A DNA stretch of 64,000 nt from Sphingomonas donggukensis (GTDB taxonomy: Bacteria; Pseudomonadota; Alphaproteobacteria; Sphingomonadales; Sphingomonadaceae): positions 1,364,001-1,428,000 of the forward strand of contig NZ_CP098401.1 in assembly GCF_023674425.1 (NCBI RefSeq). Direction: 5' to 3'. Of this stretch, positions 52,932 through 61,199 are shown one piece after another. Each line of letters begins with the position of its first letter. Positions within the stretch are counted from its first letter, which is position 1. The notes beneath the pieces were generated by a model. That model saw nothing but the letters and a program-made list of their open reading frames with translations, was not told the origin of the DNA and made no database searches. Both the position numbers and the translations under genes were made by a program.

Positions 52932-53864
52932 TTACGCCCACGCCGCGGCTGCCGTGCGCCGCGCTACCCGCAAGGTTGCGGACCGCGCGCGCGGGTTGCG
53001 CGCGGTCTCGTCGTCTCCGGCACGCACGGCGCGCGCAGGTGTCTCGAATGTCGGCGCGTCCGCCGCCGCCACAGCCGGGCGATGCCGCGACCCTGCCGGG
53101 GTGCCGCCGCTGCGCTCGCGAAAGAACCGCTTCACGACCCGGTCCTCCAGGCTGTGAAACGTCACCACGGCCAGTCGCCCGCCCGGCTTCAGCACGCGCT
53201 CCGCCGCCGCCAGCCCGTCGACCAGCTCGTCGAGCTCGCGGTTCAGGTGGATGCGGATCGCCTGGAAGGTGCGGGTCGCGGGATCCTTCTTGTCGTGCGG
53301 CTTGTGGCCCAGCGCCTTGCGCACGACGGTCGCCAGCTCGGACGTCCGGGTCAGCGGGCGCGCGGCGACGATCGCGCGGGCGACGCGGCGCGACTTGGGC
53401 TCGTCGCCGTACTGATAGATCACGTCGGCGATCGCAGCCTCGTCGGCCCCGTTCAGGAAATCGGCGGCACTCTCGCCCTCCTGACTCATGCGCATGTCGA
53501 GCGGGCCGTCGGCCTGGAACGAGAAGCCGCGTTCGGCACGGTCGAGCTGCATCGACGACACGCCGATGTCCATCACCACGCCGTCCACTTGCGCAGCGTC
53601 GCGCGTGTCGAGTTCGGCCTCCATCGCCGAGAACGGCGCGGCGATCAGCGTCAGCGCGCCATCGGCGCTGTCGACCAGCGGCTGCCCCTCGGCGATGGCG
53701 TCGGGATCGCGGTCGAACGCGAACACCCGCGCACCCTGGCCGAGAATGGCCCGCGTGTAGCCGCCCGCGCCGAAGGTCGCATCGACATGCGCTTCACCGG
53801 GCGCGATGGCGAGCGCGGCGAGCACTTCGTCGAGCAAGACGGGAATGTGCGGCGCGGCGGTCAT
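52932..53864 (-). CDS. rsmH: 16S rRNA (cytosine1402-N4)-methyltransferase
   Basis: This 310-residue SAM-dependent enzyme methylates C1402 of 16S rRNA. It shows [26 protein letters not shown] (SAM-binding), [18 protein letters not shown], and the C-terminal [19 protein letters not shown]. The basic, Ala/Arg-rich tail is common in alphaproteobacteria. The ATG at 53864 overlaps the mraZ stop by 4 nt. Confidence 0.96.
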   Translation of the reverse strand: MTAAPHIPVLLDEVLAALAIAPGEAHVDATFGAGGYTRAILGQGARVFAFDRDPDAIAEGQPLVDSADGALTLIAAPFSAMEAELDTRDAAQVDGVVMDIGVSSMQLDRAERGFSFQADGPLDMRMSQEGESAADFLNGADEAAIADVIYQYGDEPKSRRVARAIVAARPLTRTSELATVVRKALGHKPHDKKDPATRTFQAIRIHLNRELDELVDGLAAAERVLKPGGRLAVVTFHSLEDRVVKRFFRERSGGTPAGSRHRPAVAAADAPTFETPARAVRAGDDETARNPRARSATLRVARRTAAAAWA

Positions 53865-54352
53865 GCCCGCACCTTGCGATTGGCCATCAGGTACGCGCAG
53901 CGACGGCGCGTGACCGGGCTGACGCCCTCGGTCGTCGCCATCAGCACGTCGGGGTTCCAGATGTTGAACGTCTGCGCGTCGCCGGAAAAGAACGCCCAGC
54001 CCGGCGTCTCGATCTGCGCTTCGGAGCGGAAGAACTCATCCAGCACGAACCGGCCGCTCGGGTCGAACGGGGCACGATCGACATCGGAGAAATCGGCGTT
54101 GCGCTTCTGGGCGATGGCGCGGACGTCGGCGTCGGGGCTCTGCATGTCGCGCTGGATCTGGGCGAAATTGATCTTCGACCAGCCGAGGTCATAGGCGCGC
54201 AGGCACGGCAGCAGCGGGTGGATGCCGATGACGATGGTGCGGGCTTCGGAATTCTTTTCGAACGTGGCGCGGAAATCGGCGGGGATGGCGACGCGACCCT
54301 TCGCATCGACCCCCTGCAACGCGCTGCCCTCGTAAAGTTCGAAGTCGTTCAC
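53861..54352 (-). CDS. mraZ: Transcriptional regulator MraZ
   Basis: This 163-residue protein has two copies of the MraZ/AbrB-like half: [18 protein letters not shown] in the first and [16 protein letters not shown] in the second. MraZ represses its own dcw operon in other bacteria. The GTG at 54352 ([14 protein letters not shown]) is used because the longer frame upstream is unlikely coding. I could not find three clear TGGG-type MraZ boxes in the leader. Confidence 0.92.
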   Translation of the reverse strand: MNDFELYEGSALQGVDAKGRVAIPADFRATFEKNSEARTIVIGIHPLLPCLRAYDLGWSKINFAQIQRDMQSPDADVRAIAQKRNADFSDVDRAPFDPSGRFVLDEFFRSEAQIETPGWAFFSGDAQTFNIWNPDVLMATTEGVSPVTRRRCAYLMANRKVRA

Positions 54353-54640
54353 GCCCGTTCGCCCCGTCGAGTGGCAAGCGTCTCCCGTTTCCGAAAACGG
54401 CCCCTCGCCGCCTTCGAATCCACGCGCAAACACGGGAGAGTGCCCCTCTGCAATTGGGTTAACTCAACGCCGCTTTCGCAGCAAGGGGAGAGTGGGCCTG
54501 AAGCGGGGATTTTACGCCTGATTCAGGGATTTTTTGCAGTATTGCTACAATGTTCGTTATTTGTACCGTAATTGATCGCGACGGCTCGCATGGACGGGAT
54601 TCGCGCCGGATGGTAAACGCACGAGCCTGGGGGGAAGGCT
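54353..54640. promoter_or_regulatory. Divergent intergenic region of the dcw operon and the SET-domain gene
   Basis: These 288 nt carry no gene. On the mraZ strand TTGCTG (54479-54484) and TAACCC (54456-54461) are 17 nt apart and could be the dcw promoter, giving a leader of about 95 nt. A small hairpin, CCGTTT with AAACGG (54386-54401), lies in that leader. Two copies of GGGAGAGTG (54434 and 54486) are 52 nt apart. No promoter for the SET gene is obvious, but an AT-rich patch at 54510-54575 is the likeliest place. Confidence 0.35.
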
Positions 54641-55792
54641 TTGGGCGTCATCGAGCCGTGGTTTGTGGTGGCGGTGGCCGGCAACTTTGCGGGCTATGCG
54701 ATCTATCTCGCCGGGCTGCGCCGCAACCTCGTCGAGCCCAATCGCGCATCGTGGCTGATCTGGAGCGCGGCGACGGGGATGGAGGCGGCGACCTATGCCG
54801 CGGTGAACCCCGGCGCGTTGCAGGGCATCGTCATCCTGGTGTCGGCGATCGCCTGTGTCGCCGTCACCTTCGGCATCTGGCGCCGCGCCGCCTGGGCCGC
54901 GCCCTCGCCGACCGAAACCCTGTGCGTTGCCGCCTGCCTGTCCGCGCTCGTCCTGTGGCTGGTGTTCCGGGAAGCCTATTGGGCGCACATGCTGGTGGTC
55001 GCCGCGGTGCCGGTCAGCTTCCTGCCGACCTGGGCCAGCGTCCGCGCCGATCCCGCGCGCGAACGCTCGCCCGCATGGGGGCTGTGGACGCTCGGCGATC
55101 TGGCCACCTTGCTGGTGGCGGCGCGCGGCGGCGGCGAGGGCGCGGGCCAATATGCCTATCTGCTCGTCGAATTCCTGTGCCACGCCAGCGTCTGGTTCAT
55201 GATCGGGCTGGCGACGATCAACCCCTTGCGCAGCTTCGGGCGGCGTCGCGGCGGCTTCTACGTGCTCGACGCCTATCGCAAGACCGCCAGCCTGTTCGCG
55301 GTCGGCGACACCCACCTCGGCAAGGCGGTGTTCGCCGCCGTCCCGTTCGCAGAGGGCCAGCCGCTGCTGGAATTCACCGGTCGCCGCTTTCGCGCGGCGC
55401 AGGTGCCGAGCCTGATGCGCGGTGCGGGTGACCGCTACGTGCAGGTGACGCCCGATCATTACATGGGCCCGTCGGGGCGGATGGACGATCTGGTCAACCA
55501 CAGCTGCGATCCCAACGCCGGGCTGCGTTTCGCCGACGACGGCGTCTATCTGGTCGCGATCCGCGCCATCGCGCCGGGCGAGGAAATCAGCTGGGACTAT
55601 TCGACGACGCTGACCGAATCGAACTGGCACATGATCTGCCAATGCCGCAGCCCCGATTGCCGCCGCGTCATCGGCAATTTCGCGACGCTGGCGCCCGAGC
55701 GGCAGGAATTCTACCGCGCCCGCAACTTGGTCGCGCCGTATCTGCGTCGGCGAGAGAGCGTCCTGCCCGACGTCAGGCGGCACGCTCGCTGA
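54641..55792 (+). CDS. Polytopic membrane protein fused to a SET domain
   Basis: This 383-residue protein has about seven hydrophobic segments in its first 205 residues, beginning WFVVAVAGNFAGYAIYLAG, then a SET domain at about 210-360. The SET motifs are complete: NHSCDPN at 286-292, ISWDYS, and a post-SET cluster CQCRSPDC. SET domains are SAM-dependent lysine methyltransferases, best known from eukaryotes. The target here is unknown; a membrane-associated protein is plausible. The TTG at 54641 is the only start after an in-frame stop and has GGGGGGAAGG upstream. The 3' end overlaps the convergent kinase gene by 20 nt. Confidence 0.82.
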   Translation: MGVIEPWFVVAVAGNFAGYAIYLAGLRRNLVEPNRASWLIWSAATGMEAATYAAVNPGALQGIVILVSAIACVAVTFGIWRRAAWAAPSPTETLCVAACLSALVLWLVFREAYWAHMLVVAAVPVSFLPTWASVRADPARERSPAWGLWTLGDLATLLVAARGGGEGAGQYAYLLVEFLCHASVWFMIGLATINPLRSFGRRRGGFYVLDAYRKTASLFAVGDTHLGKAVFAAVPFAEGQPLLEFTGRRFRAAQVPSLMRGAGDRYVQVTPDHYMGPSGRMDDLVNHSCDPNAGLRFADDGVYLVAIRAIAPGEEISWDYSTTLTESNWHMICQCRSPDCRRVIGNFATLAPERQEFYRARNLVAPYLRRRESVLPDVRRHAR

Positions 55793-57650
55793 GATCGACC
55801 TCGGCGGGCATCGCCTGCACGGTCAGGATCGCGCGCGCGCCGGTGCCGCGCCCGTCGCTTTCCAGGCGCAGGCTGCCGCCCATCGCCAGCATCGAATTGG
55901 CGCACCAGTGCAGCCCCAGCCCGCCCGACTTGTGAGCGCGCGTGGAAAACCCGCGCTGGAAGAAGCGCGGCTCGGCGCCCGCGTCGAAGCCCTCGCCATC
56001 GTCGCGGATTACCAGCTCGACGCGGTCGCCCGTCTCGACGATCGCGACGTTGATCGATCCCCCCTCCCCGCCGCGCGCGGTGATCGCTTCCCCGGCGTTG
56101 GCGAACAGGTTTCCGATCACCTGGCTCAGGATCACGCGGTTGGCGAGCGCCCAGTGCGGCTTCGACGGAAACACGAACGCGATCGATGTTTCGCCCGAAT
56201 AGCGCGCGATCGCGGCATTCTGCGCGACCACGTCGGACAGGTCGCAGGCGGCGAGCGGCGGCTTCTCATGCGCCTGTTCCTGCTGGCGCCCGATGATCTC
56301 CAGCACGTTGTGCAGCGCGGTCCGCCCGATCTCCATATCCGCCCGACGCTGCTCGCGCTCGGCGACGTCGGCGTGGGCGGCGGCGGCGACGAAGGCGGTC
56401 AGCTTCTGCCGGCGGGCGAGCGGCACCGCGTCCCCCGCCAGCTCGCCCAGCGCCCGGTCGATCAGGACACGGTCGGCGGTCGACGGCGTCGCCAGCCCGC
56501 GCGACAGGATGGTGCTGATCGGCCCCAGCGCGTTGCGGACATTGTGCATCACCGCGACCGCGCTTTCGCTCTGGCCCAGCTTGAACGACTGCACCTCGAC
56601 CTGCTCGCGCAAATCCTTCAGCTGGCGCAACATCGCGTTGAAGCTGGTGACGAGGCTGCCGATCTCGTCCACGCGCGGTGCCCCCGCCAGCGGCGCAAGC
56701 GTGCCGGACGCCTGGACGACGCCCATGTGGCGCTCGACCCGATGCAGCGGTTGCAGCACCAGCCGCCCGATAATCCGCCGCAGCGCCATCAGCACCACCA
56801 TCAGCAGCACGACCGCCCCGCCGACCGCCAGGAACAGCATCTGCCGCCCCAGCCGCGACAGGTCGCGCGGCACGCTGAACCGCGTCGCCGCGACCGGGCG
56901 CCCGTCCGCGCCGACCACCGGCACCGATATCCCCAAAGTCTCGCGCGCGGGATCCACCGTCACCGCCTCGCTCGCGCTCGTCAGGTCGACCCGCGCGGGC
57001 AGTTGCAGCAGCGTGCGCAGCTGCGCCGACGACAGTTCGCGCGCCATCAGCACATATCCGCGCGGCGTGCCGGTGCCGTCGCTGCGGCGCACCCGCGCCA
57101 CCCCGATCGCCGCCAGCCGGTCGCCGAGGCGCAGGTAGAAGCCCTTCGAACTGTCGGTTGCGAGCAGCCGGTCGAGCCGCATCGCGGGCACCGCCGCGAT
57201 CAGCCGCGCGCGCAGGTCGGGGCGATCGACGCCCGCGCCCGGATCGATCCAACGCGCGATGACGATGCGCCCGTCGTTGGCGACATAGGCCATGCCGCTG
57301 ACGTCGAGGTTCTGCATCGCCAGCGTCGAAAAGCTCTCTCGCTCGAACGCCGCCGACGGCGCGGCCATGTAATCGTAGCTGGAATTCCAGTCGCCATAGT
57401 CGCGCACCGCGGTTTCGACCTTGCGGGCGAAGTCGCCGAGCGCGGCGCGCGTGCGTTCGACATGCGCGGCCACCGCGGCATCCTCCAGCCGGTTGAAACT
57501 GGGCGTGATGACCAGCGAAAGCAGCGCGGCGATGGCGATGCTACCCGCCAGGCCCACCGCGGTCAGGATCAGCACCAGCTTCGCCCCGAGCGAGCGCGGT
57601 ACGCGCGACAGGCCCAGCCGCTCGGCCAGTCGCGCCGGCAGGGTCGGCAT
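55773..57650 (-). CDS. CHASE4-type sensor histidine kinase
   Basis: This 625-residue kinase has a first membrane helix (KLVLILTAVGLAGSIAIAALL), a periplasmic sensor of about 230 residues resembling CHASE4 (DYGDWNSSYDYMAAPSAAF) and a second helix (LFLAVGGAVVLLMVVLMAL). A HAMP linker and coiled coil follow. His369 lies in the acceptor motif VMHNVRNALGPIS, and the ATPase domain has NLFANAGEAI, RDDGEGFD and KSGGLGLHWC. It shares one base with the stop of the upstream REC-GGDEF-EAL gene, so the two form a coupled pair. The receiver of that protein is the likely phosphorylation target. Confidence 0.9.
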   Translation of the reverse strand: MPTLPARLAERLGLSRVPRSLGAKLVLILTAVGLAGSIAIAALLSLVITPSFNRLEDAAVAAHVERTRAALGDFARKVETAVRDYGDWNSSYDYMAAPSAAFERESFSTLAMQNLDVSGMAYVANDGRIVIARWIDPGAGVDRPDLRARLIAAVPAMRLDRLLATDSSKGFYLRLGDRLAAIGVARVRRSDGTGTPRGYVLMARELSSAQLRTLLQLPARVDLTSASEAVTVDPARETLGISVPVVGADGRPVAATRFSVPRDLSRLGRQMLFLAVGGAVVLLMVVLMALRRIIGRLVLQPLHRVERHMGVVQASGTLAPLAGAPRVDEIGSLVTSFNAMLRQLKDLREQVEVQSFKLGQSESAVAVMHNVRNALGPISTILSRGLATPSTADRVLIDRALGELAGDAVPLARRQKLTAFVAAAAHADVAEREQRRADMEIGRTALHNVLEIIGRQQEQAHEKPPLAACDLSDVVAQNAAIARYSGETSIAFVFPSKPHWALANRVILSQVIGNLFANAGEAITARGGEGGSINVAIVETGDRVELVIRDDGEGFDAGAEPRFFQRGFSTRAHKSGGLGLHWCANSMLAMGGSLRLESDGRGTGARAILTVQAMPAEVDLSERAA

Positions 57651-59536
57651 CAGGCTGCGGTCCCGGTCGCCGCCTCGTCGCTGGTGCCGATGAAGCGTGC
57701 GGTGGCGAGCGTATCGGCATCGTCCTGCGGCATCGGCCGCGCCAGATGATAGCCCTGCAGGTGCGAGCAGCCCGCGACGCGCAGCGTTTCGACCTGCGCC
57801 TGCGTCTCGACCCCTTCGGCGACCACTTCCATCCCCAGCGCGCGGCCGAGATGGATGATCGACTGAACGATCGCCATCGACTCCCGCTCGCGCCCCATGC
57901 CGTCGATGAAGCTGCGGTCGATCTTCAGGCAATCGAGCGCGAATTTGCGGATGTTGTAGAGCGAGGAATAGCCGGTGCCGAAATCGTCGAGCGCGATGCG
58001 GAAGCCCATCTGGCGCAGGCGATAAAGGGTATCGGCGGCGCGTTCGGCATCGTCGAAGATGGCGGTTTCGGTGATCTCGATCTGGACGCGGCTGGGCGAC
58101 ACGCCCGAACGCTGGACGCGCTCGATCACCTGCCCCACGAAATTCTGGCGGCGGAACTGGCGCGGCGAGAAGTTGACCGAGACATATTGCCCCGGCCACG
58201 CCTTCACGGCGGCAAGCGCGGTTTCGAGCACCCAGTCGCCCAGCTCATGGATCAGGTTCGATTCCTCGGCGATCGGGATGAACATCGCCGGGGAAATCAT
58301 GCCATATTCGGGGCTGTGCCAGCGCAGCAGCGCCTCGAACCCGGTGATCTCCAGCGTCTCGCGCGCGACGATCGGCTGGTACACCAGCGATAGTTCGCCG
58401 CCGGCGATCGCGTTCGACAGCCCGCTTTCGATGCGGCGGCGGAAGCGGATCGATTCGTCCATGCTTTCGTCGAACGCGCGCACTACGCCCCGCCCGCTGC
58501 GCTTGGCTTCGTTCAGCGCCAGGTCGGCGCGGCGCATGACGTCGATCGGGTCGCCAGTCGAACCCGGCTCGACCACGACCACGCCGACCGAGGCACCGCC
58601 CTGCACCGAATGGCCGAACACGCTGAACGTCGTCGCGCACGCCTTCAGCAGGCGCTCGCAGATCATCGACGCCTCGTCCTCGCCGGTGGCGGGGAACAGC
58701 GCGGCGAATTCGTCGCCGCCCAGCCGTGCGATGAACGTGCCACGCGGTGCGGCCTGATGCAGACGCTCGCACACCACCCGGATCAACTCGTCGCCGGCGA
58801 GATGGCCGAAACTGTCGTTGACCAGCTTGAACCGGTCGAGATCGAGCATCGCCATCGCGAACCGCTCGGTGCTGCGTACTGATCCATGTAGTGCGCGCAG
58901 AAAGGCCAGGCGATTGGGCGCGTCGGTCAGCGAATCATGGTTCGCCATGTGGACCGCGCGGCTCTCGTTCGCGGCGAGCTCCAGCTTCTGTTCTTCGAGA
59001 AGCCGGACATGGCCCGCCATCGCCTCGCGCGCGATCGCCAGTTCGCGGTCCGATGCCCAGCGGTGGCAGAGGGCCGTGGCGGTCTGGACGACTTCCTCCA
59101 CCTCGAACGGCTTGGCGATGTAGAAGATCTTGTCTGCCGGGCCCGCCGCGCGGCTGATCTCCAGCGGGGAGAAATCCGAATAGCCGGTGACGATCACCAG
59201 GTTGATGTCGGGATCGAGCGCGCGGATGCGGCGCGCGGTTTCCTTGCCGTCGATCCCCGGCGGCATCCGCACGTCGATGAACGCGACCGAATATGGCGTG
59301 CCTGCCGCCAGCGCCGCCTCGACCGCGGCGACGCCGTCCAGCCCCTGCATGCTGTGCGTCAGGTCGAACGTCGCACATTCGGGCCTCAGCGCGCCTGCGT
59401 CGTCCGCCGCATCGTCGCCGAACAGCTCCGCCGCCATCGCATCGAGCCCGGCCCCCGCGCCCGCATCGCGCGGGCGAAAGCTCTGCGCGTAGCTCTCATG
59501 CATCGCGGGTTCGTCATCGATGATAAGAATGCGCAC
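57650..59536 (-). CDS. Response regulator with receiver, GGDEF and EAL domains
   Basis: This 628-residue cytoplasmic protein starts MRILIIDDEPAMHESYAQSF. Its receiver has an insert of about 40 residues after the first helix, and the acceptor Asp lies in VAFIDVRMPPG. The GGDEF domain keeps the catalytic signature LGGDEFAA, and the EAL domain has FEALLRWHS, NFSPRQFR, EITETAIF and LDDFGTGYSSL, with the metal ligands present. Both making and breaking cyclic di-GMP are therefore possible. It is coupled to the CHASE4 kinase, its likely input. Confidence 0.93.
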   Translation of the reverse strand: MRILIIDDEPAMHESYAQSFRPRDAGAGAGLDAMAAELFGDDAADDAGALRPECATFDLTHSMQGLDGVAAVEAALAAGTPYSVAFIDVRMPPGIDGKETARRIRALDPDINLVIVTGYSDFSPLEISRAAGPADKIFYIAKPFEVEEVVQTATALCHRWASDRELAIAREAMAGHVRLLEEQKLELAANESRAVHMANHDSLTDAPNRLAFLRALHGSVRSTERFAMAMLDLDRFKLVNDSFGHLAGDELIRVVCERLHQAAPRGTFIARLGGDEFAALFPATGEDEASMICERLLKACATTFSVFGHSVQGGASVGVVVVEPGSTGDPIDVMRRADLALNEAKRSGRGVVRAFDESMDESIRFRRRIESGLSNAIAGGELSLVYQPIVARETLEITGFEALLRWHSPEYGMISPAMFIPIAEESNLIHELGDWVLETALAAVKAWPGQYVSVNFSPRQFRRQNFVGQVIERVQRSGVSPSRVQIEITETAIFDDAERAADTLYRLRQMGFRIALDDFGTGYSSLYNIRKFALDCLKIDRSFIDGMGRERESMAIVQSIIHLGRALGMEVVAEGVETQAQVETLRVAGCSHLQGYHLARPMPQDDADTLATARFIGTSDEAATGTAA

Positions 59537-59605
59537 GGACCGCTCCCCAAATACTGCTTTCGCGACCGTAAGCGGGGACGGTAAACAACCGTTTAAGAGA
59601 TGAGC

Positions 59606-61099
59606 TCAGCCGATTGCGGCGACGTCGAAGGCGATGCTCAGACGTTCGCCCGCGCCGATAGGCGTGGTGCCGTGCCACATGGTCGAAGGGAACATCACCA
59701 GGCGGCCCGGCTGCGGATCGATCGTGCGGAGCGGCGCCAGATCGAGGCGTAGCGCCGCGGGCGACTGTCCGAGCAGCAGCTGCCCCGCGCCGGCGACGCC
59801 GCCACTGTCCCCGGCAGCATGCCCGCCGGGCAGAACGATGTGGCACGCCGAACTCAGCCATCCCCGGGAGTGAACGTGCGGGCTGTGATGTCCGCCGTCG
59901 GTCAGGCGCACCGACCACGACCCGGCGAAGCGAAACGGCTTGCCGACATGCCGCAGCGTCGGATGCCTTGGGTCACGCCGCCCCAGTCCCGCGATATGAC
60001 GCCCGACCGCGTCGACGATCGCTGTGCGGGCCGACTGGATCTCCGGCGCCGCGTTGGCGAACAGCGGGCCATCGGTCTGGGTGCCGCCGCGCACCGACTG
60101 GCCGAGCGGGTCGCTTCGCGCCGTGTGCAGGGCACGCAGACGCTCCGCGAGCGCCGGCAGGTCGATATCGAGATCGTAGGTCGCGACCAGCGCGGGATCA
60201 CCCTCCAGCCACTGCCACCGCGGATCGTCCAGCACGCGCCAGATCAGCGCCGCATAGGGCCACAGGCTATCGGCGTCCGCCCGGGAAAGCGCGGCATCAA
60301 TTCCGTCCGCCGCCTGCTCGACCCGCCGGGTGGCGATCAGGTGTCGCGTGTGCCGTTCGATGACCGCCACACCGGCGGTCGGCGATACGATCCGGTCGAA
60401 GGCGGCGTCGGCGGCGGCGATGTCGCCAAGCTCGGACGCGCAGATCGCCTCCGCCAGCATCAGAGGCGCAATCTCGCCGGTCGACTGATGCGCCTGCGCG
60501 ATCACGTTCGTCGCCGTGTCGTACATCTCGAGGCGCACCAACAGGTCGATCAGCGCCAGCCACAGGCCCAGATGCGCAGGATGCGCACGCAGCGCCGAAA
60601 CATAGCCGCCCGCAAAACCCTGCCGGTCGCCCGCCTGCCAGCGCAGGTCGGCCAGCGTCGCCTGTCCTTCAAGCCACAGCGGGTTGGCATCGACCGCTGT
60701 CGCCAGCCCCTTCAGCGCCGCTTCTGCATCGCCCTCAGCCCATTGCGCGGCGGCGAGACCCAGGAGCAGTTGGCCCTCGCCCGGTGCCTTGCGGGCGAGC
60801 GCCTCGAACAGCGCGGCGGCGGGACGACCGGCTTCCAGCGTCGCCTGCGCGACACCCTGCGCGGCGCGCACGTTCTGCGGCCGCAATCGCACGGCCTCAG
60901 AAAATGCGTCGATGGCTTCGCTCGACTGCTCCAGCGCCCGATGCACCGTCCCCAGTGTCTGCCACAGCCCCGCCTCACCCGGCCATGTCGCGAGCGCCGC
61001 CTTCAGTTCGTTCAGGGCAGCACCGCCCTGTCCCGCGTCGCGCAGGCGGATAGCGGTGTCGATCGCGCGATCGATCGCGACAGGTGCGCCGGGCAGCAT
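59606..61099 (-). CDS. TPR protein with C-terminal 2OG-Fe(II) oxygenase domain
   Basis: This 497-residue protein has tetratricopeptide-like helices over about residues 20-250 (for example LWQTLGTVHRALEQSSEAID). Its C-terminal putative 2OG-Fe(II) oxygenase domain has HSPHVHSRGWLSSACHIVLP and the distal MWHGTTPIGAGERLSIAFD, which supply the iron ligands and the arginine that would bind 2-oxoglutarate. The ATG at 61099 starts MLPGAPVAIDRAI. It lies downstream of a TonB receptor on the same strand, a pairing often seen in sphingomonads and Caulobacter. Its substrate is unknown. Confidence 0.82.
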   Translation of the reverse strand: MLPGAPVAIDRAIDTAIRLRDAGQGGAALNELKAALATWPGEAGLWQTLGTVHRALEQSSEAIDAFSEAVRLRPQNVRAAQGVAQATLEAGRPAAALFEALARKAPGEGQLLLGLAAAQWAEGDAEAALKGLATAVDANPLWLEGQATLADLRWQAGDRQGFAGGYVSALRAHPAHLGLWLALIDLLVRLEMYDTATNVIAQAHQSTGEIAPLMLAEAICASELGDIAAADAAFDRIVSPTAGVAVIERHTRHLIATRRVEQAADGIDAALSRADADSLWPYAALIWRVLDDPRWQWLEGDPALVATYDLDIDLPALAERLRALHTARSDPLGQSVRGGTQTDGPLFANAAPEIQSARTAIVDAVGRHIAGLGRRDPRHPTLRHVGKPFRFAGSWSVRLTDGGHHSPHVHSRGWLSSACHIVLPGGHAAGDSGGVAGAGQLLLGQSPAALRLDLAPLRTIDPQPGRLVMFPSTMWHGTTPIGAGERLSIAFDVAAIG

Positions 61100-61139
61100 C
61101 GCCGCGATGTGTGGCGACGGCCCTGGCCAAAGGAAAGAC

Positions 61140-61171
61140 AAAAAAAGGGGGCGGACCAATGGCCCGCCCCC
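61140..61171 (-). terminator. Intrinsic terminator after the TonB receptor gene
   Basis: On the minus strand an 11-bp stem with one mismatch (61161-61171 with 61147-61157) is followed by a run of seven T (61146-61140). It lies 28 nt after the receptor stop and 40 nt before the TPR/oxygenase start, so that gene probably needs its own promoter or read-through. Confidence 0.88.
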
Positions 61172-61199
61172 CGAAAGGCGTCTCGGATCAACCGGACGA

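Noticed and set aside
54353..54560. MraZ operator boxes in the mraZ leader
   Set aside because: I could not find three spaced TGGG repeats; only scattered G-runs and two distant GGGAGAGTG copies are present.
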